Assembly: GCA_029582165.1 (NCBI GenBank)
Contig: CM055882.1
Span: 12,912,501 to 12,976,500 of the forward strand
Length of the DNA stretch: 64,000 nt
Reading direction: 5' to 3'
DNA from: Portulaca oleracea
Taxonomy: Eukaryota > Streptophyta > Magnoliopsida > Caryophyllales > Portulacaceae
Below are positions 44,349-55,512 of this stretch, in pieces. The translations under genes and the position numbers were made by a program. How positions within the stretch are numbered: position 1 is the stretch's first letter; each line of letters starts with the position of its first letter. The notes under the pieces are model-generated. The model saw nothing but the letters and a program-made list of their open reading frames with translations, searched no databases and was not told the DNA's origin.

Positions 44349-45520
44349 AGAAAGTCCTAGCCTTCACTTTTTTGAAGGGGTTGTCATCGAGCGTTTTTGT
44401 CGATGGTAAGCCCCAATTTGATTGATTTATATTTTAATTGTTAATTTGGTTTTACGTTTAAACAAATAAAGTTAGTCTCTTCTTTTGTAAGAGTTTTATT
44501 ATACCCTTATTTAGGGTTTTCTTTTTTTCAAAAAAAAAATCTAAGTATAGAAATATGTGTCGTGTGTGTACTGTGTACGCCCTCGTGTGTGTGGTGGATA
44601 AGATTCAGAGTATAATTTTATTGTTTGTCACCCTCGGTGTTATTTGTGGGCATATGATTTGCGCTGAAGCTCCAAGTCATTTCCTTTTTTTTTTGTTTTT
44701 GTTTGTAGATGACTCCATCTTTTTTTGTAAAACCACGGGGGAGGGGGTTCAAGCTCTTTTGGATGTTTTACATAATTACGATGTTGTTTTAGGGTAGAGA
44801 TTGAGCTCGATTAAGTCAGGTATTGTGTTTGCTGAGTGCATCCTTAGCAATTGATGGATATTAAGGATGTCCTTGCCAAAGATAACTACTTGAATATGCT
44901 TGCTTGTGTGTGTGTGTGTGTTTGGGGGGGGGGGGGAGGGTTGAACAAGAAGAAAACATTTTTTTTTTGATATAAGAAGAAAACATTTTAAGTATAAAGG
45001 ACGAAGTGGATAACCATCTTGCTAGTTGAATGGATAAATTTGTTTCTTCGGTGGCGAGAGAGGGGTTTATGAAATACGTAGCATAAGCAATCCCAACTTA
45101 TGTTATCAGTGTTTTTTAATTATCCAAGAATCTTTGTGCTAACATCCAGGTTATAATAAACCAATTTTGGTGGAGTCATGATTCGAACAAAAGAGAAATT
45201 CCTTAGAAAGGATTGATTATGTGATGCTAAGGGATTGGGTGGTCTTAGGTTCAGAGACTCAGAAGTGTTCAACTTTGTGCTTTTAGCCAAGAAAATATGG
45301 TGATTCGTTCATAACTAGTCGTCTCTGGTTTTCCAGCGCCAGGCTCGCTATTTTTGGGATGGGAATATGCTTAAGGTTCTGCTTGATGTCAAGCCAAGTT
45401 TCATGTGGTAGAATTAGTGGGAAACAAAATTTGTTATGGAAAGTAGCTCATGTAGGTGATTGGTAATGACGGAGTATCGTTGTGGGATGAATATCACTGG
45501 ATACCATACCCTACTCTTTT
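44349..45520 (+). pseudogene. L1-type LINE relic, 5' region joined to RT C-terminus
   Basis: The first 175 bp duplicate the 5' part of the retroposon at 42641. From 44690 the frame reads FLFVDDSIFFCKTTGEG, the catalytic FADD-type box of L1 reverse transcriptase, then LLDVLHNYDVVLG and an SGIVFAE block. Degenerate continuation to 45515 includes GGLRFRDSEVFNF-like and LLWDEYHWIP-like blocks of the domain behind the RT. Most of ORF1, the endonuclease and the front of the RT are missing. Stops and frameshifts are frequent. Confidence 0.7.
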
Positions 45521-45536
45521 TCGGGGGTTTACAGAT

Positions 45537-45554
45537 TGGCGACTCCACTAGGGA
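45537..45554 (+). promoter_or_regulatory. Primer-binding-site-like motif
   Basis: TGGCGACTCCACTAGGGA follows TTTACA and three bases. It resembles the tRNA-Arg-type primer binding site of some large plant gypsy elements such as Ogre. No LTR body lies to its left, where LINE sequence ends, so only the junction remnant is present. Confidence 0.45.
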
Positions 45555-46873
45555 AAAGAGGAAGGTTGTAGGCCTCTCTTTTACCGTTGCGCTACTTAGA
45601 TTGTGATTGAGAGCCGACCAAGGTTGCTTAATCCTTAAATAAGGATATTTTTATTTATGAAAAAAAGAGAAAAACTTTTGTTCTAAACTCAAGCTAATTT
45701 GTATGAGATCGCGCCAACTTATCAATGCATCGGTAACAAACCACGTTCGAATTCGGGCCGAATATGGAGCAATGGGACGCTACCTTGGTCCTAAGGCCCT
45801 ACAGCCTTGGTAAGCACCCAGGCTGGGCCCGTAACGTGAAAATGGGGGTAGAACCTGGCCAAGGCTGCAGGGCCTAGGCCAAATTCTACTTCCCTTTTCA
45901 TGGGTCGACCCATGAATATAAAGGTTGGAAGTTACCGACCCATTTTTAATTAATTTATCGTGATGAATGTAGAAATTTAAATGAGTTTAGGTGAGGAAAG
46001 GAGTTGCCAATTGATTTAAGGAAATCAACGAACCAAAAGGGAAAAAGGAAAACTCTGGTCTGTGAACTAAGATTCCGAGCCCAGGGGGAAGGTTACGAAT
46101 CCGAGAATTAAAGAATTCTGGGATTCTCCTGTTTTAAAAAAACAGACTCTACTAAAATCGAACTTGAAATGAAAAGAGCGGGGAGAAGTTTAAACGACTT
46201 CACAATGTCATATTCTGAACATGCAAAAAAATGTAATGTATATATTCACAAACTATACAAATGCGGTTTTGAGAATTAAATTACAAGATTATGGAATAAA
46301 TGTATAAAGATGATCAAACCTCACTCGTTTGCAAATATTGGTGGAGAGTAGGACGACGAACTTGAATGTCGTGCTCACTTAGGACCCCTTTGTAGGGGAT
46401 TGAATGAGACTTTTTGAGAGAGAATGTGAGATGATGGTGAGAAAGAATGACGATAATGAGAGTTGATGAAGGTAATGGAGAGTAGTTAAGAGTGATTGTT
46501 GATCAAATGATGGGTGAAAATGGGTGGTATGTATAGTGGTTGAGGGATGTATGATGATGGAAGGTAGAGGTTCTACCCCTATTTTCACGGGCCTAGGCGC
46601 AATGGGCCCGACTTGGGCGCTTACCAAGGCCGCAAGGCCCTGGGACCAGGCTAGCGACCCATTGCCCCATCGTCGGCCCGAATTCGAACGTGGTTTGTTA
46701 CCGATGCATTCATAGGTTGACGTGATCTCGTACAAATTAGCTTGAGTGTAGAGCAAAAGTTTTCTCTTTTTCGTAAATAAAAATATCCTTATTTAAGGAT
46801 TAAACAACTTTGGTCGCCTCTCAACCACAACCTAAGTAGCGCAACGATAAAAGAGAGGCCTATAGCCTTCCTC
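45541..46873. repeat. Large inverted repeat, arms of about 0.32-0.34 kb
   Basis: The left arm 45541-45882 and the right arm 46562-46873 are inverted copies at high similarity (GGCCTCTCTTTTACCGTTGC left, its complement right; also AACAAACCACGTTCGAATTC). The middle 0.68 kb is unique. The arms look like the leader of an LTR retrotransposon, given the adjacent primer-binding-site-like motif. The 125-codon frame on the minus strand here is a product of the arm. Confidence 0.75.
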
Positions 46874-46889
46874 TTTTCTGGGGTTCTAT

Positions 46890-47816
46890 AGGGCTTCACA
46901 AAGGTTTTTCGCAGAATTGATATAGTCACGACCATCATTACCCTTCCCCTGCCTAAGCTTAGGGCAATCCCTCTTAAAATGACCCTTGTCATTACAGTCA
47001 TAACACACAACTTCATTCATGTTCCTAGACTTGCTTTTACCCTTGGACTTCGATCGCCCTATGGAATTATTCGTATTCCTACTGTTCTTCCTACCCCTGA
47101 CACTTAAGACATTTCCCGAAGATTCACTGCTAGAATTCTTCCTACGAAGGCTCTCATTGAGCAGCACAGATTTGACCTCGTCAAATTTCATCTCATCACT
47201 ACTCTTAGCACTACTGACGTTATCAGCAAAAGTCATCTTAACTGAAGTAAGTTGTGATAAAATCTTAGTAACCTCATTGATGTGATAAGCCACATCATCA
47301 TCTTCAGGCATCTTAATACTGGTTAATTTGCAGAACAAATATACCTGATTTGTCGCGCTAGGCTTCTCATACATCTCCTCCAGTGCCTACAGCAATTCCT
47401 TCATCGTCTTTTTCTGCACAACGTTAAACTTGACGTTCCACGCCAATGACATCCTAATCTTGGACATGGCATGTTGATCAAGCAGATCTTACTCAGCCTG
47501 CTCTATGGCATCTGGCTTCTTCTCCAACAGCGGAACATGCAACAACTTCGAGTAGAGCAAATCCTCAATCTGAAACTTCCAGTAAGTGAAGTTGGACCCG
47601 TCAACAGTGGCGGATCCCAGGCTAGTCCTGGGGTGGCCACGGCCACTGGCAAATTTTTTTTTTTAGTATTTTGGTATAATTTGGGATAAAAAATTACAGA
47701 TTTTAAGTAGGATGAATATTTCAGTGTATTGGCCACCCCTAATGAGAAGACCTAGATCCGCCACCGCCCGTCAACTTCTCGATCTCATACTTATCTTCCG
47801 ACATTGTTTGAATGCG
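46890..47816 (-). pseudogene. Ty1/copia gag relic
   Basis: On the minus strand it starts with ATG at 47816 (MSEDKYEIEKLTG) and, past a nested hAT MITE, continues as a typical copia Gag: NFTYWKFQIEDLLYSK, then SLAWNVKFNVVQKKTMKELL, YEKPSATNQVYLFCKLTSIK and a CCHC knuckle CYDCNDKGHFKRDC. Stops and the MITE inactivate it. Protease, integrase and RT are absent; the sequence ends where the inverted repeat begins. The matching LTR remnant with primer binding site lies just upstream on the minus strand (47840 onward). Confidence 0.85.
47605..47766. mobile_element. hAT MITE, 162 bp, inside the copia gag
   Basis: The termini CAGTGGCGGATC and GATCCGCCACCG, with the perfect 8-bp duplication CCCGTCAA (47597-47604 and 47767-47774). 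Removing the insertion restores the gag reading frame. Confidence 0.93.
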
Positions 47817-47839
47817 AGATTTCTTTCAACAACTTGCAC

Positions 47840-47851
47840 GCTCTGATACCA
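47840..47851 (-). promoter_or_regulatory. Primer binding site of the copia relic
   Basis: On the minus strand TGGTATCAGAGC lies two bases after an LTR end reading CCTATCA and 24 bases upstream of the gag start. Confidence 0.85.
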
Positions 47852-47853
47852 GT

Positions 47854-48450
47854 TGATAGGATCGAAGAGCACTTAAATAAACAACAAACAATGAAAGATA
47901 ATAACGGGGGAAAAAGTCAAAAATTTGACACCAGAGATTTAACGTGGAAAAAACCCAAAGAGGAAAAAAACCACGGAATCGATGTACTAATTATATGAGG
48001 ATTACAGATACAGCTGTTGTGTTTCTCTCTATCTCACTTGATACTTAGGGGAAGAAACTGACCCCAAATATATACCTGACGTCACAAAGAAACCTAGGTT
48101 ACAAAATAACAATAACCTAATTAAAAACGTCGTACAAAAATTTGGGCTTCAGACGCGAGCAGACCTAGAAAGGCGCAGGTGGTGGCCTCAAAGACGCGGG
48201 TAGCGCCCCCCTTTTCCTACTACTGTGTTGGACGCGCCCAACGCCCATGTAAACGCGAGTCGCATTTTGTGGCGGATGAAAACTTCAGCAGAGACCATAG
48301 GCGTAGCCTACACCTTAGTTGACGCGCCTCACGTCTTCAAGCCCCGCCCCTTTGTTACATCTGGTTGAGGCGCGGGTGGCGTCCTTCCAGACGCTTCCTG
48401 CGCGTCCTCCTTCTTTCCTTCTCCCCATTTGGTCTCCACACATAACAAAG
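47854..48450 (-). repeat. Copia LTR remnant with GACGCG-rich U3
   Basis: The LTR 3' end is at 47854. A TATA-like motif (minus TATATATTTGG, about 48065-48078) marks the promoter. Beyond it the U3 contains some eight GACGCG or GGCGCG motifs between 48150 and 48410, several followed by GGTGGCG-type sequence. The LTR start on the right could not be fixed, so the end coordinate is approximate. Confidence 0.6.
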
Positions 48451-48744
48451 TTGATACTGTGGCTAAGTGTTAACCATCTTTCCCATGGTTTGAGACAATT
48501 CTCAAAGTTATTCCAACTCCATCCATGAGGTGGGATGGCAATGATTTCAAGCGAGACACGCCTTGTGTTACTCATCTTATAAATTGTCCATTTTCGTATG
48601 TCTTGAAACCATTGTTCCAGTTCTTTGGGGTTCTATGAGGCTTCCTCCGTTTCTTGTATTGTTGAGAACATAATGATGAACTTCATTTCAGTCAAAGCCA
48701 TGATTTTTAACCATTGCTTGAAGTTGCCTCTGATTTCGGATGGT

Positions 48745-49252
48745 AATAATCTCAACTTTGGACAATTGAATGATAATAGTCTCTGTTTTGTTTTTGTATA
48801 TTAGTGGTACTCATAAAATAAAATTTTATTTTTTGGACCATCACCAAGTGTACACCTTAAATATCATGGATTTTGACTTGGGTATGCTCGCAAACTCAGC
48901 ACAACACTTCGCCATGATTTTTAAGAAATTCACAAACTTTGTCGGAACTTTTTTTGCTAATTGTTATGATTTCTCCCTTTCATTCCTTAAAAAAATCATA
49001 TTACTTGTTTAGATTCTAAAAATAATCTAAAAATTCTTTTACTTATTACACTTTATAACCATTCTAGGGGCAAGAATGAAAAAATTGAAAAAATATGAAA
49101 ATTTTGAAAATCCCAAAGTAAAAATACAGGTAGATTTGACACCAAGAAAATACAATATAATTTCTTTTGGAGTGGTAGTGTACAAAAATAAAATAGGAAT
49201 TGTAATTGTCCAATTACTAAAAGTTGACATTATTAAAATTCAATTTTCCTTT
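48745..49252. mobile_element. Mutator-type MITE, about 0.5 kb
   Basis: The arms ACTTTGGACAATTGAATGATAATAG left and the inverted CAATTACTAAAAGTTGACATTATTAAAATTCAATTTTCC region right are related to the GGAAAATTGGATT-ended elements. The interior resembles 38540-38860. The left border is approximate and no duplication was verified. Confidence 0.5.
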
Positions 49253-49907
49253 TATATTTATTTAAATTTATCGAAACCTTATCTAATTATTTCATATTTA
49301 GTAAAATTTACTTATGATATTCAACTCCATCTGTACGTGAAAGAGGAAGAGGTGACAGAAAATACGAGAGTGATAATAATTAGGCACTCAGGAGTGAACC
49401 CAAAAGAAGGTAGCATCAATTGAACTAATAGTGGCATGCAGTGTTGATTGCAGATAAATTATAATGTCTCTAGTATAATGAAAACTATATATTATAATTT
49501 AATTTTGATATTAGAACCATCAATTATGGATCCCACAAAAAAAGCTTTTCATAATATGATACAAAATGATGCTAGTAATATGTTTGACCACCCAAATATC
49601 ACTCAAATCAAACATAGTTATTATTATTTTTGTGTTTTAATGCCTTTGAACAGAACACTGAGAGTGGGAATTGGGATTTTATGCTGAAATAATTAATGGG
49701 TTAGGTAATACAGTATAGAATTAGATAATCAATTACACATTGGACCACCATTTGTGCGATTCTGTTACATGACCTTTTATCGAGTTTACAAATCATGATG
49801 AAATTCATAGTGGATTTTTTTTTTTGTTAGGCCCAGGTACATGAAAGCCCACACAAAATCCCTTCAAAACAAATGGGTAAAAAGAATTCCTTGGTCCTTA
49901 ATTACTA

Positions 49908-50168
49908 CTACCTCCGTCCCCTTTTACCTGTCTCTTCAACTAAATTTAGAAAATCAATGCATATTGGAAATGAGGTGAAAATTTTGTAATTTATCCAAAT
50001 TATTCCGATATTAATTGAGAATGATAGTTATTGGAATTATAAAAAGTGATAAATAGGTTTATTAATTAGGGATAAAAAAGGAATGACAGTCGTTGGAATT
50101 GTAAATCTGACAAACAAATTGGGACTTAGGAATTAGTTAAAATGACAAACATTTTGGGACGGAGGTAG
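49908..50168. mobile_element. Stowaway-type MITE
   Basis: The termini CTACCTCCGTCCCC and TTTTGGGACGGAGGTAG have TA borders (49906 and 50169). Internal blocks (GACAAACAAATTGGGAC) look like a second right end, so it may be composite. Confidence 0.75.
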
Positions 50169-50254
50169 TAGCTTTCAAAAATTCCAAGGATTCGGAATAA
50201 TATACTTTATTTTGAACATAATTTTGGATTCCAACCAAAAAAGACAAATATATT

Positions 50255-50719
50255 GAATTTTTGGATGTTAATATACTATGTTTTGAACATATTGGATAAT
50301 AATGTACTAAAATTTTTCTTAGATAAATACACTGTACTTTAGGGGGTACTGGACAAAAATGCATTTGGAACGAATCTAATGGTGACAACCCCACGTGGCA
50401 TGCTAAAGAGATGAGTTGACAAAAAAGATTAAAATCTTGTTAGCAATTCCAAATAAGAAAAAATGACATTAGGTTTCTACTGATTTGATTATTTGGACTT
50501 GTTGACATGACATTAATTCAGTCAAGATTTTAACTTTTATTGTGAACTCAACTCCTCAACCTGCCATGTAGCCACTACTAGTTAGCCACTATCGAAATTG
50601 TTCCCCAGGTACATTATTGTCCAGTATCTTCAAAATACAGTACATTATTATAAAAATAAAAATTTAACGAATTATTAACTAACATTTCAGAAATACCGTA
50701 TATTAGTGTTCAAAAACCC
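50255..50719. mobile_element. Mutator-type MITE, relative of 3455-4015
   Basis: The left arm TTTTTGGATGTTAATATACT and the right arm complement GTATATTAGTGTTCAAAAACC share the family motifs, including GGACAAAAATGCAT and TGTACTTTAGGGGG. No convincing duplication, so the borders are approximate. Confidence 0.6.
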
Positions 50720-51239
50720 AAAGAATAAGCAAAAGAATGATTAAATAAAGGCACTTAGTTTAGGTCACTTGAATACTAAAGTTAAAAGGATAACATTAAT
50801 TACTACAAAACTTCAAAGATTTTCTTAAGTTGATGAACCAGACAAAATATAAATTCATGTGAGAATTGGATTAGGAACATAGAAATAGAAAGAAAATATA
50901 TTTGAATTTTAAATTTGGATGAAAAAAATCATAATTATATATGTTTTAGGGGGAAAAGATTTATGATGATAAATTTTGGATAAAATTTTCTAAAATCTAC
51001 TTTTAATCAAGGAGGTAGAAAAAGTTCATACGATTTGGTTGTCTAAATTTGTTGAACTCAAGAAAACAATCACATTTAAAATTAAATAGAAGTCAAGATT
51101 GGGTGTGAGTGATTTGAATTCAATTTCGAACCACGATGTTTAGGCATTAGAATAATCAAAATTTATTCGTTTTTTTTTTACCAAACACCTCACAAGTCAA
51201 TAGAAAAGAAAGCAATACTAAGTGCAAACATACTAATTC

Positions 51240-52855
51240 ACTGATAATTGAATCCCCTTAGCTTGTCTCACGCCCATAGGGTTCTAGCGAGTTTTTGAAT
51301 AGTCTTTGCAGTTTTAATCATATAAATTTTCGTGTCCTTTTTGTTTTATCCCACTTTGCTGTTGTTCTCTTGGAGACTCCCATTAGTTTTTTAAACTTCT
51401 GATGGTGGTGTGTTTCCTCTAGATGGCAAATGTTAATGAGCTAGATTGGAACAAATTGAAGTTAACAGAAGAAGTGGAGAAGATTATTGCCAATTTTTCC
51501 GAAGAGGGCGAAGATGAATCGAAGGTAGGTTGTTTGCTTTTAGTCGGTAAACTTCATACTAGTAGGCCTTTCGTATTTGAGGCTTTAAACAGAAACCTAA
51601 GAGCTTTTTGGAGATTGAAGGAAGGATTTTCTTTTTTTTTTAAAAATTTTTATGCGGACGCTTGAACCGAACATTTTCATTTTCAAGTTTTTTCCCCTCT
51701 GAATATGGAAAGAGTTCTGGAAGGTAGACCTTGGTCCTATTAATTTTATTTTATTGCTCAAGGAAGTGGAAGCTAAAAGTCGCAACAACCCTCTGAAGTA
51801 GTTCTAGACTCATCTCCTTTCCGAATTAATATCTACGATGCTCCATTCAACAACAGGAAGGAGAAGGATGCTATTGACATTGCAAAATTTATGGCCTCGT
51901 TCATGGATTTTGATGATTTTGACCCCCTTTATCTTGAATGGGCAGTAAGGGTCTGGACTATGATTAACATTACCAAACCTTTACGAAGAAGTGTCCATAT
52001 CATGGTGGGGAGAGGGCAGGCTGAATGGGTCGATACCAAATATGAGTGACTCCCTCTTTTTTGATTTAAGGAGATTAGGTCATTGTGACAAGGAATGCGA
52101 CCAGTGGAACCCTAAAAAAGGAGGAGACAATAGTTTTGCAATAAGGGCATTGGTTGAGGGCCACGCTAAGAAAATTTTTGTCTTGAGCTACCTAAGAAGA
52201 CAAAGTGATGGAGAAAGAAAAAGTTATTGGCTTTACAGAAACAAGGGAGATTAGTGGGGAACAACATAAAATCGACAAAGTATGTTTCGGTGGGGCTCCT
52301 AGTGCGGCAAGAAAGAAATTACTTTTTCAACCCTGAGACAATTCTTTGAATATGACCATGCAACGTGAACAACCTACCTTCCTTAGTGCCTTCTATTTTT
52401 CACCAAATCGGAACATGATTGGCGCAAGCAGATCAGGTGGGTCAACTAATAGGTTCGGGATATACTTGGCAGAAGAGGTAGACCATGTAGATGGAAAGAA
52501 TTCATACTCCTCAAGGGATCTCCTTCAACTGATTCACTGTAGAATATAAGCCTTCAAGCCTAAGTGTGGCAACAGACCCCTCTTCAAATTGTGTAATGTC
52601 CTCTTTTGCAGATCACATAATATCTCTAGGTAATCAGGAGCACATTGAGTGCTCTAGCCCAATATTAACAAGTCAACCTATGACTTTGACTATTGGGCTT
52701 CAAATCCGGGGACAAAAAAGTTGAAGCGGAAGGCTAGGGATGAGAGGAAGCAATAAACCATTGCAGTATCCACAAATCTTGCAAAGAGGAAATCAGATGA
52801 CGAAGACGGATGTGAGGCTTAAGTGATTTGGTGATGGCGGGGAAAATAAAGACGA
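51240..52855 (+). pseudogene. L1-type LINE 5' region and ORF1 (DUF4283, CCHC knuckle)
   Basis: ORF1 starts at 51423 (MANVNELDWNKLKLTEEVEK). It continues in changing frames through a DUF4283 core (NIFIFKFF, then GPxNFI), the second block (FRINIYDAPFNN, DLYLEWAVR region) and a knuckle whose CDKECDQWNP end is seen at 52087-52116. Several frameshifts are required, so it is dead. The stretch just before the ATG is a plausible LINE leader. The same protein type is relic at 1-3240 and 8596-18890. Confidence 0.75.
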
Positions 52856-53971
52856 TAAAGATGAATTTTATCCCATATTCTTTTCAACCGTCAGAGGTAG
52901 GTGGAAATCGACCCCACCGAGCACAATGATCTTCTAATGTTGGAACTATTGAGGAGGAGAGGGCAATATTCGCACAATTCGTGCACTTCAACTCTAGGGA
53001 GCATCATCTGCCGGATCTAGTTGTTCTATCGGAGTCCAAATCCCCGAACTCTATGATTCGAAAAAAGTATAGATTGGGACTTAATAATGCCTTTGCTGTT
53101 AATAGTCGTTGCCATTCTAGGGGCTTCACTATCTTTGTGAAGAACGAGGTGGATTTTGATCTTATGTCTTTTTGCTTAAACCGTATTTGTGGCATTGTCA
53201 AAACTAGAGAGGGGTTGAATTTAAGTTTATTGGCTTGTATGGTTGACCAGATGCTCATCGAAAAGGGAAGGACATGGGAAATAATTAGGTGGGTGGTCGC
53301 TGATCATACAATGCCAACACTCTTTTTTTTTTTTTTAGGGGGGGTGGGGGGGGCACTTCAACGAGATCCTTCCTCGGAAGAGAAAGAAGGAGGTGTACTT
53401 CACGAGTAGAGGCATATGGACGAATTCAAAGGTGCGCTTTATGATTGTGGTTTGGTGATTTGGGGATTCAAGGAGAACTGGTTTACTTGGAAACATGGTA
53501 GTAATGTCAATAACTACATTCAAGAATGCCTTAGTCGCTTTGTTGTAAATTATAATTGGTAATTATTGTTTAAGGAGGCATGGGTTTAAATATACCCAAA
53601 ATAAAATCAGACTATGGTTCTGGTAGTCATCCGCTCCAAGACAGATTTCAAGTTCGAGCGTTTCTTACTCGATCACTCGAAAATGGGAATTATGCAGAAA
53701 TGGTTAAACAACCTAGACTGAGGAGCATCATAAGGATCCAATGTCTGTGCTAGCCGGTTGCAGGGAGGCTTTAAAGAAGTGGGATAGATCTGCCTTCGGG
53801 AACCGACAAGATTAGTTGTGGAACATTGGTAGCAGGATGAAAGTTCTCAATCGTAATCCCTTATCTTATTACATTTTGAGGGAGAGTTGCGAGTTACAGA
53901 TAGAGTTGGACGATATTCACTGAATCAAGGAGACTTGTTGACAAATTCTTTTAAGGGCAGTTAACATTAAA

Positions 53972-54265
53972 TGAGTAATGCCCCGACCCCTCCCAGGCCG
54001 CGAACATTACCGATAACTGCTTCAAGGATTGCTGACTGACTCCACAAATCACCACGAGTCTTTCCAGCGTGTTTCGTCCTTGCTCACACGCTGCATGAGA
54101 AAACTTCTCAGGAGGTCATCCATCCTGAGACTATTCCCATCCAAGCACGCTTAATTGAGAAGTTCCCAACGGATGAGCTACCTTAAAAGAAGGTGTACCT
54201 TGGTGATATAAGTAGTCATTTCAATCCCTTTAAGCCACACTTATCCATATATCTGGGGTGTTACA
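53972..54265 (-). mobile_element. Cassandra solo LTR
   Basis: It spans 294 bp, from minus TGTAACACCCCAG to a slightly altered end (GGCATTACTCA). The 5S-like domain is at 54100-54175 and includes CAATTAAGCGTGCTTGGATG and GGATGGATGACCTCCTGAG. It interrupts the LINE ORF2 between residues that are adjacent in the family (...IK and KGDMN). The flanking duplication is not clear. Confidence 0.85.
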
Positions 54266-54888
54266 AAAGGAGACATGAACTCTACTGATTTCCACCATAA
54301 AGCATCTCAAAGAAGGCGGAGAAACATAATTAAGGGCCTTCTAGAAATGTGGATTTTGATCAAAGCGAAATGGGTAGCGTGGTTAGTAGTTATGTTTCTT
54401 CCTTATTTTTCCCATCTAACTCGCAAGATATAGATGAAGCCTTCCTTGGTATAGATACTAAAGTTACTCTATAGATGAATGAGATGCTGATAAAGCCAAT
54501 TGCAGATGATGAAATCAAATAGGCCTTATTCTAAATGAAGAAAAGCTTCCGTGCCTGATTGTTTCCACCCATTATTTTTTTCAGAAATTCTAGGATCAAG
54601 TCAGCTAGGATGTGATTAGATGGGTCAAGGAGTTTCCCTATGGGGGCTCGAAGGCCTTGAAATCCTTTAATCACACGAGAATTATCTTGATCCTCAAATG
54701 TATAGACCCGGAAAGAGTTCAGGTGTTTCCTCCAATTAGTCTATGTAATTTTCTATACAAAATAGCAGTTGAGACTATCGTAAACCGGTTTAAAAAGTTA
54801 CTTCTATGCACTGTTTCAGAGAACCAAAACGCTTTTGTGTCTCATTGGCTTATCATCGATAATATTCTAATTGTTTAAGAGGCCTTCC

Positions 54889-55512
54889 ATTTTACGAAGA
54901 ATCGAAAAATAAAAAAAGGGGGTTATGCCTATTAAACTAGATATGTCGAAGGTTTATGAACGGTGCAAATGAGTTTCCCCGGAGAAAGTGCTTGTCGCAT
55001 ATGGTTTTGGCCCTAACTGGATTCGAATGGTTATGAAATGGGTATCTATTGTCACTTGTGAAGTCGCTATTGACGAAAATTTCTATGGTCCAATAGTTCC
55101 CAAAAGAGGTTTGCATTGATGCGATCCATGGTCGCCCTATCTATTTATATTTGGCTAGCAATGTCTTCTCGGGTCTTATTTCTATGGTCCAATAGTTCCA
55201 TTTTATGAAGAATCGAAAAATAGAAAAGAAGGGGTTTATGCCTATTAAACTAGATATGTCCAAGGTTTATGAACGTTGCAAATGGGTTTTCCTGGAGAAA
55301 GTGCTCGCCGCTTATGGTTTCGGCTCCAACTAGATTCCAATGGTGATGAAATGGGTATCTATGGTCATTCATGCGGTCGTTGTTAACGAAAATTTCTATG
55401 GTCCAATAGTTCCCAAAAGAGGTTTGTACTAACGCGATCCATTGTCATCCTATCTATTTATTTTTTGTTGCTGAAATCTTCTCGGGCCTTATTTCTAAAG
55501 CAGCTATCAGGG
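54889..55512 (+). repeat. 312-bp tandem duplication in LINE RT
   Basis: The block starting TTTTACGAAGAATCG (54889) recurs as TTTTATGAAGAATCG (55201). Both copies encode the RT block IKLDMSKxYERCK and run to CTTATTTCT. At the junction the sequence ATGGTCCAATAGTTCC, which lies inside the unit, is found once more. The copies differ at many sites, so the duplication is old. Confidence 0.85.

Noticed and set aside
46379..46756. 125-codon protein on the minus strand
   Set aside because: It overlaps the right arm of the inverted repeat and has no domain; the left-arm counterpart does not keep the frame.
46886..47374. Host zinc-knuckle protein gene
   Set aside because: The CCHC knuckle belongs to a copia Gag: the upstream Gag core, primer binding site and LTR remnant lie in the expected order.
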